This document shows positions 10,273-22,507 of a DNA stretch of 64,000 nucleotides, piece by piece (within the stretch, counting starts at the first letter, position 1; each line of letters opens with the position of its first letter). The position numbers and the translations under genes were made by a program. The notes under the pieces were generated by a model. The model saw only the letters and a program-made list of their open reading frames with translations. It searched no databases and was not told the DNA's origin. Source of the DNA: Osmia lignaria lignaria (lineage: Eukaryota; Arthropoda; Insecta; Hymenoptera; Megachilidae). The stretch is from the NCBI RefSeq assembly GCF_051020975.1, contig NW_027478169.1, positions 4,588,001-4,652,000 on the forward strand. Reading direction: 5' to 3'.

Positions 10273-11237
10273 TGATCAGAAGCGTAGTTTTCGAGATATA
10301 TCGAGATATTTAAAAGTTCCGAAGCCGCACCAACATAATAGAGATACAGAAATACCGTGGCCCCTTTCTTTGAGATAACTCTGCACTAGTGCGAGCAGCA
10401 AATGCCACTTCCAGCTTAGCTGTGCAGAAGAAGAACAACAAGAAGAAGAAATATCTCGAAATATGTCCGTTAGGCCCCTTCCCTTGAGATAAATGTGCAA
10501 ATATCTCGGAAACGAAGCGAGCTATGGCAAAATGTTGAGGGACCTTTTTGTAGAGAATTAAGTTTCCTACTATTTATGTTCTATGATATTTTTTGATCAG
10601 ATGCGTAGTTCTCGAGATATATCAAGATATTTAAAAGATCCGAAGCCGCACCAACATAATAGAGATACAGAAACACCGTGGCCCCCTTCTTTGAGATAAC
10701 TCTGCACTATTGCGAGCTGCAAATGCCACTTCCAGCTTAGCTGCGTAGAAGAAGAACAAGAAGAAGAAGAAATATCTCGAAATATGTCTGTCAGGCCCCT
10801 TCCCTTGAGATAAATCTGCAAATATCTCGGAAACGAAGCGAGCTATGGCAAAATGTTAAGAGAACTTTTTTGTAGAGAATTACGTTTCCTACTTTTTAAG
10901 TTCTATGATATTTTTTGATCAGAAGCGTAGTTTTCGAGATATATCGAGATATTTAAAGGTTCCGAAGCCGCACCAACATAATAGAGATACAGAAACACCG
11001 TGGCCCCTTTCTTTGAGATAACTCTGCACTATTGCGACCTGCAAATGCCACTTCCAGCTTAGCTGTGCAGAAGAAGAACAACAAGAAGAAGAAATATCTC
11101 GAAATATGTCCGTCAGGCCCCTTCCCTTGAGATAAATCTGCAAATATCTCGGAAACGAAGCGAGCTATGGCAAAATGTTAAGAGACCTTTTTTGTAGAGA
11201 ATTATGTTTCCTACAATTTATGTTCTATGATATTTTT
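10273..11237. repeat. 4-unit-spaced block, copy 2
   Basis: Partner of 8986-9950 at +1287 bp. It carries one private change, AAATACCG in place of AAACACCG near 10350, so the duplication is recent but has begun to diverge. Confidence 0.87.
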
Positions 11238-11559
11238 TGATCAGATGCGTAGTTCTCGAGATATATCGAGATATTTAAAAATTCCGAAGCCGCTCCAACA
11301 TAATAGAGGTACAGAAACACCGTGGCCTCTTTCTTTGAGATAACTCTGCACTATTGCGAGCTGCAAATGCCACTTCCAGCTTAGCTGTGCAGAAGAAGAA
11401 CAACAAGAAGAAGAAATATCTCGAAATATGTCCGTCAGGCCCCTTCCCTTGAGATAAATCTGCAAATATCTCGGAAACGAAGCGAGCTATGGCAAAACGT
11501 TAAGAGACCTTTTTTGTAGAGAATTAAGTTTCCTACTTTTTATGTTCTATGATATTTTT

Positions 11560-12260
11560 TGATCAGATGCGTAGTTCTCGAGATATATCAAGATATTTAA
11601 AAGTTCCGAAGCCGCACCAACATAATAGAGATACAGAAACACCGTGGCCCCTTTCTTTGAGATAACTCTGCACTATTGCGAGCTGCAAATGCCACTTCGA
11701 GCTTAGCTGTGCAGAAGAAGAACAACAAGAAGAAGAAATATCTCGAAATATGTCCGTCAGACCCCTTCCCTTGAGATAAATCTGCAAATATCTCGGAAAC
11801 GAAGCGAGCTATGGCAAGATATTAAGAGACCTCTTTTGTAGAGAATTATGTTTCCTACAATTTACTTTCTATGATATTTTTTGATCAGAAGCGTAGTTTT
11901 CGAGATATATCGAGATATTTAAAGGTTCCGAAGCCGCACCAACATAATAGAGATACAGAAACACCGTGGCCCCTTTCTTTGAGATAACTCTGCACTATTG
12001 CGACCTGCAAATGCCACTTCCAGCTTAGCAGTGCAGAAGAAGAACAGCAAGAAGAAGAAATATCTCGAAATATGTCCGTCAGGCCCCTTCCCTTGAGATA
12101 AATCTGCAAATATCTCGGAAACGAAGCGAGCTATGGCAAAATGTTTAGAGACCTTTTTTGTAGAGAATTATGTTTCCTACAATTTATGTTCTATGATATT
12201 TTTTGATCAGAAGCGTAGTTTTCGAGATATATCGAGATATTTAAAAATTCCGAAGCCGCA
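11560..12260. repeat. variant unit pair, copy 1 of 11-unit-spaced repeat
   Basis: This segment carries ACTTCGAGC, GGCAAGATATTAAG, ACCTCTTTTG, TTTACTTTC, TTAGCAGTGC, AACAGCAAG and AATGTTTAGAG. The same series recurs at +3542 bp (11 x 322), near 15102-15802. The ACTTCGAGC unit also appears a third time, starting at 12848. Confidence 0.83.
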
Positions 12261-13283
12261 CCAACATAATAGAGGTACAGAAACACCGTGGCCTCTTTCT
12301 TTGAGATAACTCTGCACTATTGCGAGCTGCAAATGCCACTTCCAGCTTAGCTGTGCAGAAGAAGAACAACAAGAAGAAGAAATATCTCGAAATATGTCCG
12401 TCAGACCCCTTCCCTTGAGATAAATCTGCAAATATCTCGGAAACGAAGCGAGCTATGGCAAAATGTTAAGAGACCTTTTTTGTAGAGAATTATGTTTCCT
12501 ACAATTTATGTTCTATGATATTTTTTGATCAGAAGCGTAGTTTTCGAGATATATCGAGATATTTAAAAATTCCGAAGCCGCTCCAACATAATAGAGGTAC
12601 AGAAACACCGTGGCCTCTTTCTTTGAGATAACTCTGCACTATTGCGAGCTGCAAATGCCACTTGCAGCTTAGCTGTGCAGAAGAAGAACAACAAGAAGAA
12701 GAAATATCTCGAAATATGTCCGTCAGGCCCCTTCCCTTGAGATAAATCTGCAAATATCTCGGAAACGAAGCCAGCTATGGCAAAACGTTAAGAGACCTTT
12801 TTTGTAGAGAATTAAGTTTCCTACTTTTTATGTTCTATGATATTTTTTGATCAGATGCGTAGTTCTCGAGATATATCAAGATATTTAAAAGTTCCGAAGC
12901 CGCACCAACATAATAGAGATACAGAAACACCGTGGCCCCTTTCTTTGAGATAACTCTGCACTATTGCGAGCTGCAAATGCCACTTCGAGCTTAGCTGTGC
13001 AGAAGAAGAACAACAAGAAGAAGAAATATCTCGAAATATGTCCGTCAGACCCCTTCCCTTGAGATAAATCTGCAAATATCTCGGAAACGAAGCGAGCTAT
13101 GGCAAGATATTAAGAGACCTTTTTTGTAGAGAATTATGTTTCCTACAATTTACTTTCTATGATATTTTTTGATCAGAAGCGTATTTTTCGAGATATATCG
13201 AGATATTTAAAGGTTCCGAAGCCGCACCAACATAATAGAGATACAGAAACACCGTGGCCCCTTTCTTTGAGATAACTCTGCAC

Positions 13284-13465
13284 TTTTGCGAGCAGCAAAT
13301 GCCAGTTCCAGCTTAGCTGTGCAGAAGAAGCACAACAAGATCAAGAAATATCTCCGAATATGTACGTCAGGCCCCTTCCCTTGAGATAAATCTCCAAATA
13401 TCTCGCAAACAATCCGAACTATGGCAAAATGTTAAAAGACCTTTTTTGTGGAGAATTACGTTTCC
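13284..13465. repeat. diverged half-monomer, copy 1
   Basis: The right half of the unit at 13170-13491 is the most diverged satellite sequence in the window. It shows TTTTGCGAGCAGC, GCCAGTTCC, GAAGCACAAC, AAGATCAAG, TCTCCGAATATG, TACGTCAGG, ATCTCCAAAT, CTCGCAAACAATCC and GTTAAAAGACC, with TTGTGGAG in the tail. Changes are spread evenly and length is kept, which suggests an older copy that escaped homogenisation rather than a sequencing error cluster. The left half of the unit is ordinary. Confidence 0.85.
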
Positions 13466-13813
13466 TACTTTTTAAGTTCTATGATATTTTTTGATCAGAT
13501 GCGTTGTTCTCGAGATATATCAAGATATTTAAAAGTTCCGAAGCCGCACCAACATAATAGAGATACAGAAACACCGTGGCCCCTTTCTTTGAGATAACTC
13601 TGCACTATTGCGAGCTGCAAATGCCACTTCCAGCTTAGCTGTGCAGAAGAAGAACAACAAGAAGAAGAAATATCACGAAATATGTCCGTTAGGCCCCTTC
13701 CCTTGAGATAAATCTGCAAATATCTCGGAAACGAAGCGAGCTATGGCAAAATGTTAAGAGACCTTTTTTGTAGAGAATTAGGTTTCCTACTTTTTATGTT
13801 CTATGATATTTTT

Positions 13814-14779
13814 TGATCAGATGCGTAGTTCTCGAGATATATCAAGATATTTAAAAGTTCCGAAGCCGCACCAACATAATAGAGATACAGAAACACCGTG
13901 GCCCCTTTCTTTGAGATAACTATGCACTATTGCGAGCTGCAAATGCCACTTCCAGCTTAGCTGTGCAGAAGAAGAACAACAAGAAGAAGAAATATCTGGA
14001 AATATGTCCGTCAGGCCCCTTCCCTTGAGATAAATCTGCAAATACCTCGAAAACGAAGCGAGCTATGGCAAAATGTTAAGAGACCTTTCTTGTAGAGAAT
14101 TAAGTTTCCTACTTTTTATGTAGTATGATATTTTTTGATCAGATGCGTAGTTCTCGAGATATATCAAGATATGTAAAAGTTACGAAGCCGCACCAACATA
14201 ATAGAGATACAGAAACACCGTGGCCCCTTTCTTTGAGATAACTCTGCACTAGTGCGAGCCGCAAATGCCACTTCCAGCTTAGCTGTGCAGAAGAAGAACA
14301 ACAAGAAGAAGAAATATCTCGAAATATGTCCGTCAGGCCCCTTCCCTTGAGATAAATCTGCCAATATCTCGGAAACGAAGCGAGCTATGGCAAAATGTTA
14401 AGAGACCTTTTTTGTAGAGAATTAAGTTTCCTACTTTTCATGTTCTATGATATTTTTTGATCAGATGCGTAGATCTCGAGATATATCAAGATATTTAAAA
14501 GTTCCGAAGCTGCACCAACATAATAGAGGTACAGAAACACCGTGGCCGCTTTCTTTGAGATAACTCTGCACCATTGCGAGCTGCAAATGCCACTTCCAGC
14601 TTAGATGTGCAGAAGAAGAACAACAAGAAGAAGAAATATCTCGAAATATGTCCGTCAGGCCCCTTCCCTTGAGATATATCTGCAAATATCTCGGAAACGA
14701 AACGAGCTATGGCAAAATGTTGAGAGACCTTTCTTGTAGAGAATTATGTTTCCTACAATTTATGTTCTATGATATTTTT
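13814..14779. repeat. recurrent three-unit module, occurrence 1
   Basis: Three consecutive units carry AACTATGCAC and AATACCTCGAAAACG (first), a tail with TATGTAGTATG and then TCTGCCAATATC (second), and GTAGATCTCGAG with GAAGCTGCACC (third). The same series returns at 17034-17999 (+3220 bp, ten units), and with TATGTCGTATG at about 54275, 56529 and 59427. Confidence 0.84.
14458..14779. repeat. monomer of the AGATCT (BglII-like) subtype
   Basis: The unit start reads GTAGATCTCGAG (AGATCT 14471-14476 overlapping CTCGAG 14475-14480). Linked changes are GAAGCTGCACC, TAGAGGTACAG and GTGGCCGC. Related units begin at 16068, 17678, 19610, 23152, 26910, 27554, 36567, 41716 and 60071. The units at 54919 and 57173 have GGTCTCGAG, one base away. 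The first three lie exactly 1610 bp (five units) apart. Confidence 0.87.
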
Positions 14780-15101
14780 TGATCAGAAGCGTAGTTTTCG
14801 AGATATATCGAGATATTTAAAAATTCCGAAGCCGCTCCAACATAATAGAGGTACAGAAACACCGTGGCCTCTTTCTTTGAGATAACTCTGCACTATTGCG
14901 AGCTGCAAATGCCACTTCCAGCTTAGCTGTGCAGAAGAAGAACAACAAGAAGAAGAAATATCTCGAAATATGTCCGTCAGGCCCCTTCCCTTGAGATAAA
15001 TCTGCAAATATCTCGGAAACGAAGCGAGCTATGGCAAAACGTTAAGAGACCTTTTTTGTAGAGAATTAAGTTTCCTACTTTTTATGTTCTATGATATTTT
15101 T

Positions 15102-15802
15102 TGATCAGATGCGTAGTTCTCGAGATATATCAAGATATTTAAAAGTTCCGAAGCCGCACCAACATAATAGAGATACAGAAACACCGTGGCCCCTTTCTTT
15201 GAGATAACTCTGCACTATTGCGAGCTGCAAATGCCACTTCGAGCTTAGCTGTGCAGAAGAAGAACAACAAGAAGAAGAAATATCTCGAAATATGTCCGTC
15301 AGACCCCTTCCCTTGAGATAAATCTGCAAATATCTCGGAAACGAAGCGAGCTATGGCAAGATATTAAGAGACCTCTTTTGTAGAGAATTATGTTTCCTAC
15401 AATTTACTTTCTATGATATTTTTTGATCAGAAGCGTAGTTTTCGAGATATATCGAGATATTTAAAGGTTCCGAAGCCGCACCAACATAATAGAGATACAG
15501 AAACACCGTGGCCCCTTTCTTTGAGATAACTCTGCACTATTGCGACCTGCAAATGCCACTTCCAGCTTAGCAGTGCAGAAGAAGAACAGCAAGAAGAAGA
15601 AATATCTCGAAATATGTCCGTCAGGCCCCTTCCCTTGAGATAAATCTGCAAATATCTCGGAAACGAAGCGAGCTATGGCAAAATGTTTAGAGACCTTTTT
15701 TGTAGAGAATTATGTTTCCTACAATTTATGTTCTATGATATTTTTTGATCAGAAGCGTAGTTTTCGAGATATATCGAGATATTTAAAAATTCCGAAGCCG
15801 CA
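15102..15802. repeat. variant unit pair, copy 2 of 11-unit-spaced repeat
   Basis: Downstream partner of 11560-12260 with the same private markers in the same order. It leads directly into the second diverged half-monomer at 15860. Confidence 0.83.
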
Positions 15803-15859
15803 CCAACATAATAGAGATACAGAAACACCGTGGCCCCTTTCTTTGAGATAACTCTGCAC

Positions 15860-16041
15860 TTTTGCGAGCAGCAAATGCCAGTTCCAGCTTAGCTGTGCAG
15901 AAGAAGCACAACAAGATCAAGAAATATCTCCGAATATGTACGTCAGGCCCCTTCCCTTGAGCTAAATCTCCAAATATCTCGCAAACAATCCGAGCTATGG
16001 CAAAATGTTAAAAGACCTTTTTTGTGGAGAATTACGTTTCC
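15860..16041. repeat. diverged half-monomer, copy 2
   Basis: Shares almost all the unusual changes of 13284-13465 at +2576 bp (8 units), differing at GCTAAATC against GATAAATC and CCGAGCTATGG against CCGAACTATGG. Its left half (AAAAATTCCG) is a different variant from that of the first copy, so the old right half has been joined to two different left halves. Confidence 0.85.
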
Positions 16042-16711
16042 TACTTTTTAAGTTCTATGATATTTTTTGATCAGATGCGTAGATCTCGAGATATATCAAG
16101 ATATTTAAAAGTTCCGAAGCTGCACCAACATAATAGAGGTACAGAAACACCGTGGCCGCTTTCTTTGAGATAACTCTGCACTATTGCGAGCTGCAAATGC
16201 CACTTCCAGCTTAGATGTGCAGAAGAAGAACAACAAGAAGAAGAAATATCTCGAAATATGTCCGTCAGGCCCCTTCCCTTGAGATATATCTGCAAATATC
16301 TCGGAAACGAAACGAGCTATGGCAAAATGTTAAGAGACCTTTCTTGTAGAGAATTAAGTTCCCTACTTTTTATGTTCTATGATATTTTTTGATCAGATGC
16401 GTAGTTCTCGAGATATATCAAGATATTTAAAAGTTCCGAAGCCGCACCAACATAATAGAGATACAGAAACACCGTGGCCCCTTTCTTTGAGATAACTCTG
16501 CACTATTGCGAGCTGGAAATGCCACTTCCAGTTTAGCTGTGCAGAAGAAGAACAACAAGAAGAAGAAATATCTCGAAATATGTCCGTCAGGCCCCTTCCC
16601 TTGAGATAAATCAGCAAATATCTCGGAAACGAAGCGAGCTATGGCATAATGTTAAGAGACCTTTTTTGTAGAGAATTATGTTTCCTACAATTTATGTTCT
16701 ATGATATTTTT

Positions 16712-17033
16712 TGATCAGAAGCGTAGTTTTCGAGATATATCGAGATATTTAAAAGTTCCGAAGCCGCACCAACATAATAGAGATCCAGAAACACCGTGGC
16801 CCCTTTCTTTGAGATAACTCTGCACTAGTGCGAGCCGCAAATGCCACTTCCAGCTTAGCTGTGCAGAAGAAGAACAACAAGAAGAAGAAATATCTCGAAA
16901 TATGTCCGTCAGGCCCCTTCCCTCGAGATAAATCTGCAAATATCTCGGAAACGAAGCGAGCTATGGCAAAATGTTAAGAGACCTTTTTTGTAGAGAATTA
17001 AGTTTCCTACCTTTTATGTTCTATGATATTTTT
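16712..17033. repeat. monomer of the GCACTAGTGC palindrome subtype
   Basis: The central GCACTATTGC of the common type is replaced by GCACTAGTGC (16822-16831), a perfect 10-bp palindrome containing a SpeI-like ACTAGT. It is linked to CGAGCCGC in place of CGAGCTGC a few bases on. This unit also has AGATCCAG and CCCTCGAGATAAATC. The palindrome type is scarce in the first 9 kb, apart from the units at 5443 and 8019, and common from about 14 kb onward. Confidence 0.88.
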
Positions 17034-17999
17034 TGATCAGATGCGTAGTTCTCGAGATATATCAAGATATTTAAAAGTTCCGAAGCCGCACCAACATAAT
17101 AGAGATACAGAAACACCGTGGCCCCTTTCTTTGAGATAACTATGCACTATTGCGAGCTGCAAATGCCACTTCCAGCTTAGCTGTGCAGAAGAAGAACAAC
17201 AAGAAGAAGAAATATCTCGAAATATGTCCGTCAGGCCCCTTCCCTTGAGATAAATCTGCAAATACCTCGAAAACGAAGCGAGCTATGGCAAAATGTTAAG
17301 AGACCTTTCTTGTAGAGAATTAAGTTTCCTACTTTTTATGTAGTATGATATTTTTTGATCAGATGCGTAGTTCTCGAGATATATCAAGATATTTAAAAGT
17401 TCCGAAGCCGCACCAACATAATAGAGATACAGAAACACCGTGGCCCCTTTCTTTGAGATAACTCTGCACTAGTGCGAGCCGCAAATGCCACTTCCAGCTT
17501 AGCTGTGCAGAAGAAGAACAACAAGAAGAAGAAATATCTCGAAATATGTCCGTCAGGCCCCTTCCCTTGAGATAAATCTGCCAATATCTCGGAAACAAAG
17601 CGAGCTATGGCAAAATGTTAAGAGACCTTTTTTGTAGAGAATTAAGTTTCCTACTTTTTATGTTCTATGATATTTTTTGATCAGATGCGTAGATCTCGAG
17701 ATATATCAAGATATTTAAAAGTTCCGAAGCTGCACCAACATAATAGAGGTACAGAAACACCGTGGCCGCTTTCTTTGAGATAACTCTGCACTATTGCGAG
17801 CTGCAAATGCCACTTCCAGCTTAGATGTGCAGAAGAAGAACAACAAGAAGAAGAAATATCTCGAAATATGTCCGTCAGGCCCCATCCCTTGAGATAGATC
17901 TGCAAATATCTCGGAAACGAAGCGAGCTATGGCAAAATGTTAAGAGACCTTTCTTGTAGAGAATTAAGTTCCCTACTTTTTATGTTCTATGATATTTTT
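17034..17999. repeat. recurrent three-unit module, occurrence 2
   Basis: Matches 13814-14779 at +3220 bp. The first copy has extra private changes in its middle unit (ATATGTAAAAGTTACG) that are absent here. It is followed by a CTGGAA-dyad unit (18000), as is the occurrence at 59427. Confidence 0.84.
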
Positions 18000-18643
18000 T
18001 GATCAGATGCGTAGTTCTCGAGATATATCAAGATATTTAAAAGTTCCGAAGCCGCACCAACATAATAGAGATACAGAAACACCGTGGACCCTTTCTTTGA
18101 GATAACTCTGCACTATTGCGAGCTGGAAATGCCACTTCCAGTTTAGCTGTGCAGAAGAAGAACAACAAGAAGAACAAATATCTCGAAATATGTCCGTCAG
18201 GCCCCTTCCCTTGAGATAAATCAGCAAATATCTCGGAAACGAAGCGAGCTATGGCATAATGTTAAGAGACCTTTTTTGTAGAGAATTAAGTTTCCTACTT
18301 TTTATGTTCTATGATATTTTTTGATCAGATGCGTTGTTCTCGAGATATATCAAGATATTTAAAAGTTCCGAAGCCGCACCAGCATAATAGAGATACAGAA
18401 ACACCGTGGCCCCTTTCTTTGAGATAACTCTGCACTATTGCGAGCTGCAAATGCCACTTCCAGCTTAGCTGTGCAGAAGAAGAACAACAAGAAGGAGAAA
18501 TAACACGAAATATGTCCGTTAGGCCCCTTCCCTTGAGATATATCTGCAAATAACTCGGAAACGAAGCGAGCTATGGCAAAATGTTAAGAGACCTTTTTTG
18601 TAGAGAATTAAGTTTCCTACTTTTTATGTTCTATGATATTTTT

Positions 18644-18965
18644 TGATCAGAAGCGTAGTTTTCGAGATATATCGAGATAGTTAAAAGTTCCGAAGCCGCA
18701 CCAACATAATAGAGATCCAGAAACACCGTGGCCCCTTTCTTTGAGATAACTCTGCACTAGTGCGAGCCGCAAATGCCACTTCCAGCTTAGCTGTGCAGAA
18801 GAAGAACAACAAGAAGAAGAAATATCTCGAAATATGTCCGTCAGGCCCCTTCCCTCGAGATAAATCTGCAAATATCTCGGAAACGAAGCGAGCTATGGCA
18901 AAATGTTAAGAGACCTTTGTTGTAGAGAATTAAGTTTCCTACCTTTTATGTTCTATGATATTTTT
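18644..18965. repeat. single-monomer duplication, copy 1
   Basis: A palindrome-type unit with GAGATAGTTAAAAG, AGATCCAG, CCCTCGAG, TTGTTGTAG and TACCTTTTATG is followed at once by a copy that looks identical. This is a one-unit step duplication, the shortest event seen in the array. Confidence 0.88.
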
Positions 18966-19287
18966 TGATCAGAAGCGTAGTTTTCGAGATATATCGAGAT
19001 AGTTAAAAGTTCCGAAGCCGCACCAACATAATAGAGATCCAGAAACACCGTGGCCCCTTTCTTTGAGATAACTCTGCACTAGTGCGAGCCGCAAATGCCA
19101 CTTCCAGCTTAGCTGTGCAGAAGAAGAACAACAAGAAGAAGAAATATCTCGAAATATGTCCGTCAGGCCCCTTCCCTCGAGATAAATCTGCAAATATCTC
19201 GGAAACGAAGCGAGCTATGGCAAAATGTTAAGAGACCTTTGTTGTAGAGAATTAAGTTTCCTACCTTTTATGTTCTATGATATTTTT
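18966..19287. repeat. single-monomer duplication, copy 2
   Basis: Apparently identical to 18644-18965, including its tail. Confidence 0.88.
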
Positions 19288-19689
19288 TGATCAGATGCGT
19301 TGTTCTCGAGATATATCAAGATATTTAAAAGTTCCGAAGCCGCACCAACATAATAGAGATACAGAAACACCGTGGCCCCTTTCTTTGAGATAACTCTGCA
19401 CTATTGCGAGCTGCCAATGCCACTTCCAGCTTAGCTGTGCAGAAGAAGAACAACAAGAAGAAGAAATAACACGAAATATGTCCGTTAGGCCCCTTCCCTT
19501 GAGATAAATCTGCCAATATCTCGGAAACGAAGCGAGCTATGGCAAAATGTTAAGAGACCTTTTTTGTAGAGAATTAAGTTTCCTACTTTTTATGTTCTAT
19601 GATATTTTTTGATCAGATGCGTAGATCTCGAGATATATCAAGATATTTAAAAGTTCCGAAGCTGCACCAACATAATAGAGGTAGAGAAA

Positions 19690-20333
19690 CACCGTGGCCT
19701 CTTTCTTTGAGATAACTCTGCACTATTGCGAGCTGCAAATGCCACTTCCCGCTTAGCTGTGCAGAAGAAGAACAACAAGAAGAAGAAATATCTCGAAATA
19801 TGTCCGTCAGGCCCCATCCCTTGAGATAAATCTGCAAATATCTCGGAAACCAAGCGAGCTATGGCAAAATGTTAAGAGACCTTTCTTGTAGAGAATTAAG
19901 TTTCCTACTTTTTATGTTCTATGATATTTTTTGATCAGATGCGTAGTTCTCGAGATATATCAAGATATTTAAAAGTTCCGAAGCCGCAGCAACATAATAG
20001 AGATACAGAAACACCGTGTCCCCTTTCTTTGCGATAACTCTGCACTATTGCGAGCTGCAAATGCCACTTCCAGCTTAGCTGTGCAGAAGAAGAACAACAA
20101 GAAGAAGAAATATCTCGAAATATGTCCGTCAGGCCCCTTCCCTTGAGATAAATCTGCAAATATCTCGGAAACGAAGCGAGCTATGGCAAAATGTTAAGAG
20201 ACCTATTTTGTAGAGAATTAAGTTTCCTACTTTTTATGTTCTATGATATTTTTTGATCAGATGCGTAGTTCTCGAGATATATCAAGATATTTAAAAGTTC
20301 CGAAGCCGCACCAACATAATAGAGATACAGAAA
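19690..20333. repeat. 2-unit duplication, copy 1
   Basis: Shares GGCCTCTTTC, CTTCCCGCTTAG, AAACCAAGCG, GCCGCAGCAAC, CCGTGTCCCC, TTTGCGATAAC and ACCTATTTTG with the following 644 bp. Confidence 0.87.
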
Positions 20334-20977
20334 CACCGTGGCCTCTTTCTTTGAGATAACTCTGCACTATTGCGAGCTGCAAATGCCACTTCCCGCTTAG
20401 CTGTGCAGAAGAAGAACAACAAGAAGAAGAAATATCTCGAAATATGTCCGTCAGGCCCCATCCCTTGAGATAAATCTGCAAATATCTCGGAAACCAAGCG
20501 AGCTATGGCAAAATGTTAAGAGACCTTTCTTGTAGAGAATTAAGTTTCCTACTTTTTATGTTCTATGATATTTTTTGATCAGATGCGTAGTTCTCGAGAT
20601 ATATCAAGATATTTAAAAGTTCCGAAGCCGCAGCAACATAATAGAGATACAGAAACACCGTGTCCCCTTTCTTTGCGATAACTCTGCACTATTGCGAGCT
20701 GCAAATGCCACTTCCAGCTTAGCTGTGCAGAAGAAGAACAACAAGAAGAAGAAATATCTCGAAATATGTCCGTCAGGCCCCTTCCCTTGAGATAAATCTG
20801 CAAATATCTCGGAAACGAAGCGAGCTATGGCAAAATGTTAAGAGACCTATTTTGTAGAGAATTAAGTTTCCTACTTTTTATGTTCTATGATATTTTTTGA
20901 TCAGATGCGTAGTTCTCGAGATATATCAAGATATTTAAAAGTTCCGAAGCCGCACCAACATAATAGAGATACAGAAA
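20334..20977. repeat. 2-unit duplication, copy 2
   Basis: Copy of 19690-20333. The unit starting at 20254 is a hybrid: its left part (GTAGTTCTCGAG, GCCGCACC, AGATACAG) resembles its right-hand neighbours, while from about 20342 (GGCCTCT) it matches the unit at 19610. Confidence 0.87.
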
Positions 20978-21863
20978 CACCGTGGCCCCTCTCTTTGAGA
21001 TAACTCTGCACTATTGCGAGCTGGAAATGCCACTTCCAGTTTAGCTGTGCAGAAGAAGAACAACAAGAAGAAGAAATATCTCGAAATATGTCCGTTAGGC
21101 CCCTTCCCTTGAGATAAATCTGCAAATATCTCGGAAACGAAGCGAGCTATGGCAAAATGTTAAGAGACCTTTTTTGTAGAGAATTAAGTTTCCTACTTTT
21201 TACGTTCTATGATATTTTTTGATCAGAAGCGTAGTTTTCGAGATATATCGAGATATTTAAAAGTTCCGAAGCCGCACCAACATAATATAGATACAGAAAC
21301 ACCGTTGCCCCTTTCTTTGAGATAACTCTGCACTAGTGCGAGCCACAAATGCCACTTCCAGCTTAGCTGTGCAGAAGAAGAACAACAAGAAGAAGAAATA
21401 TCTCGAAATATGTCCGTCAGGCCCCTTCCCTTGATATAAATCTGCAAATATCTCGGAAACGAAGCGAGCTATGGCAAAATGTTAAGAGACTTTTTTTGTA
21501 GAGAATTATGTTTCCTACAATTTATGTTCTATGATGTTTTTTGATCAGAAGCGTAGTTTTCGAGATATATCGAGATATTCAAAAGTTCCGAAGCCGCACC
21601 AACATAATAGAGATACAGAAACACCGTGGCCCCTTTCTTTGAGATAACTCTGCACTAGTGCGAGCCGCAAATGCCACTTCCAGCTTAGCTGTGCAGAAGA
21701 AGAACAACAAGAAGAAGAAATATCTCGAAATATGTCCGTCAGGCCCCTTCCCTCGAGATAAATCTGCAAATATCTCGGAAACGAAGCGAGCTATGGCAAA
21801 ATGTTAAGAGACCTTTGTTGTAGAGAATTAAGTTTCCTACCTTTTATGTTCTATGATATTTTT

Positions 21864-22185
21864 TGATCAGATGCGTTGTTCTCGAGATATATCAAGATAT
21901 TTAAAAGTTCCGAAGCCGCACCAACATAATAGAGATACAGAAACACCGTGGCCCCTTTCTTTGAGATAACTCTGCACTATTGCGAGCTGCAAATGCCACT
22001 TCCAGCTTAGCTGTGCAGAAGAAGAACAACAAGAAGAAGAAATAACACGAAATATGTCCGTTAGGCCCCTTCCCTTGAGATATATCTGCAAATATCTCGG
22101 AAACGAAGCGAGCTATGGCAAAATGTTAAGAGACCTTTGTTGTAGAGAATTAAGTTTCCTACCTTTTATGTTCTATGATATTTTT
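21864..22185. repeat. single-monomer duplication (GCGTTGTTC, ATAACACG type), copy 1
   Basis: This unit carries ATGCGTTGTTC, GAAATAACACG, CCGTTAGG and GATATATC together. The next unit repeats the combination. The same variant unit recurs singly at 24656 and 25944. Confidence 0.87.
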
Positions 22186-22507
22186 TGATCAGATGCGTTG
22201 TTCTCGAGATATATCAAGATATTTAAAAGTTCCGAAGCCGCACCAACATAATAGAGATACAGAAACACCGTGGCCCCTTTCTTTGAGATAACTCTGCACT
22301 ATTGCGAGCTGCAAATGCCACTTCCAGCTTAGCTGTGCAGAAGAAGAACAACAAGAAGAAGAAATAACACGAAATATGTCCGTTAGGCCCCTTCCCTTGA
22401 GATATATCTGCAAATATCTCGGAAACGAAGCGAGCTATGGCAAAATGTTAAGAGACCTTTCTTGTAGAGAATTAAGTTTCCTACTTTTTATGTTCTATGA
22501 TATTTTT
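22186..22507. repeat. single-monomer duplication, copy 2
   Basis: Matches 21864-22185 through the unit body. The tail differs (CTTTCTTGTAG against CTTTGTTGTAG), placing the right edge of the duplication near the end of the unit. Confidence 0.86.
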
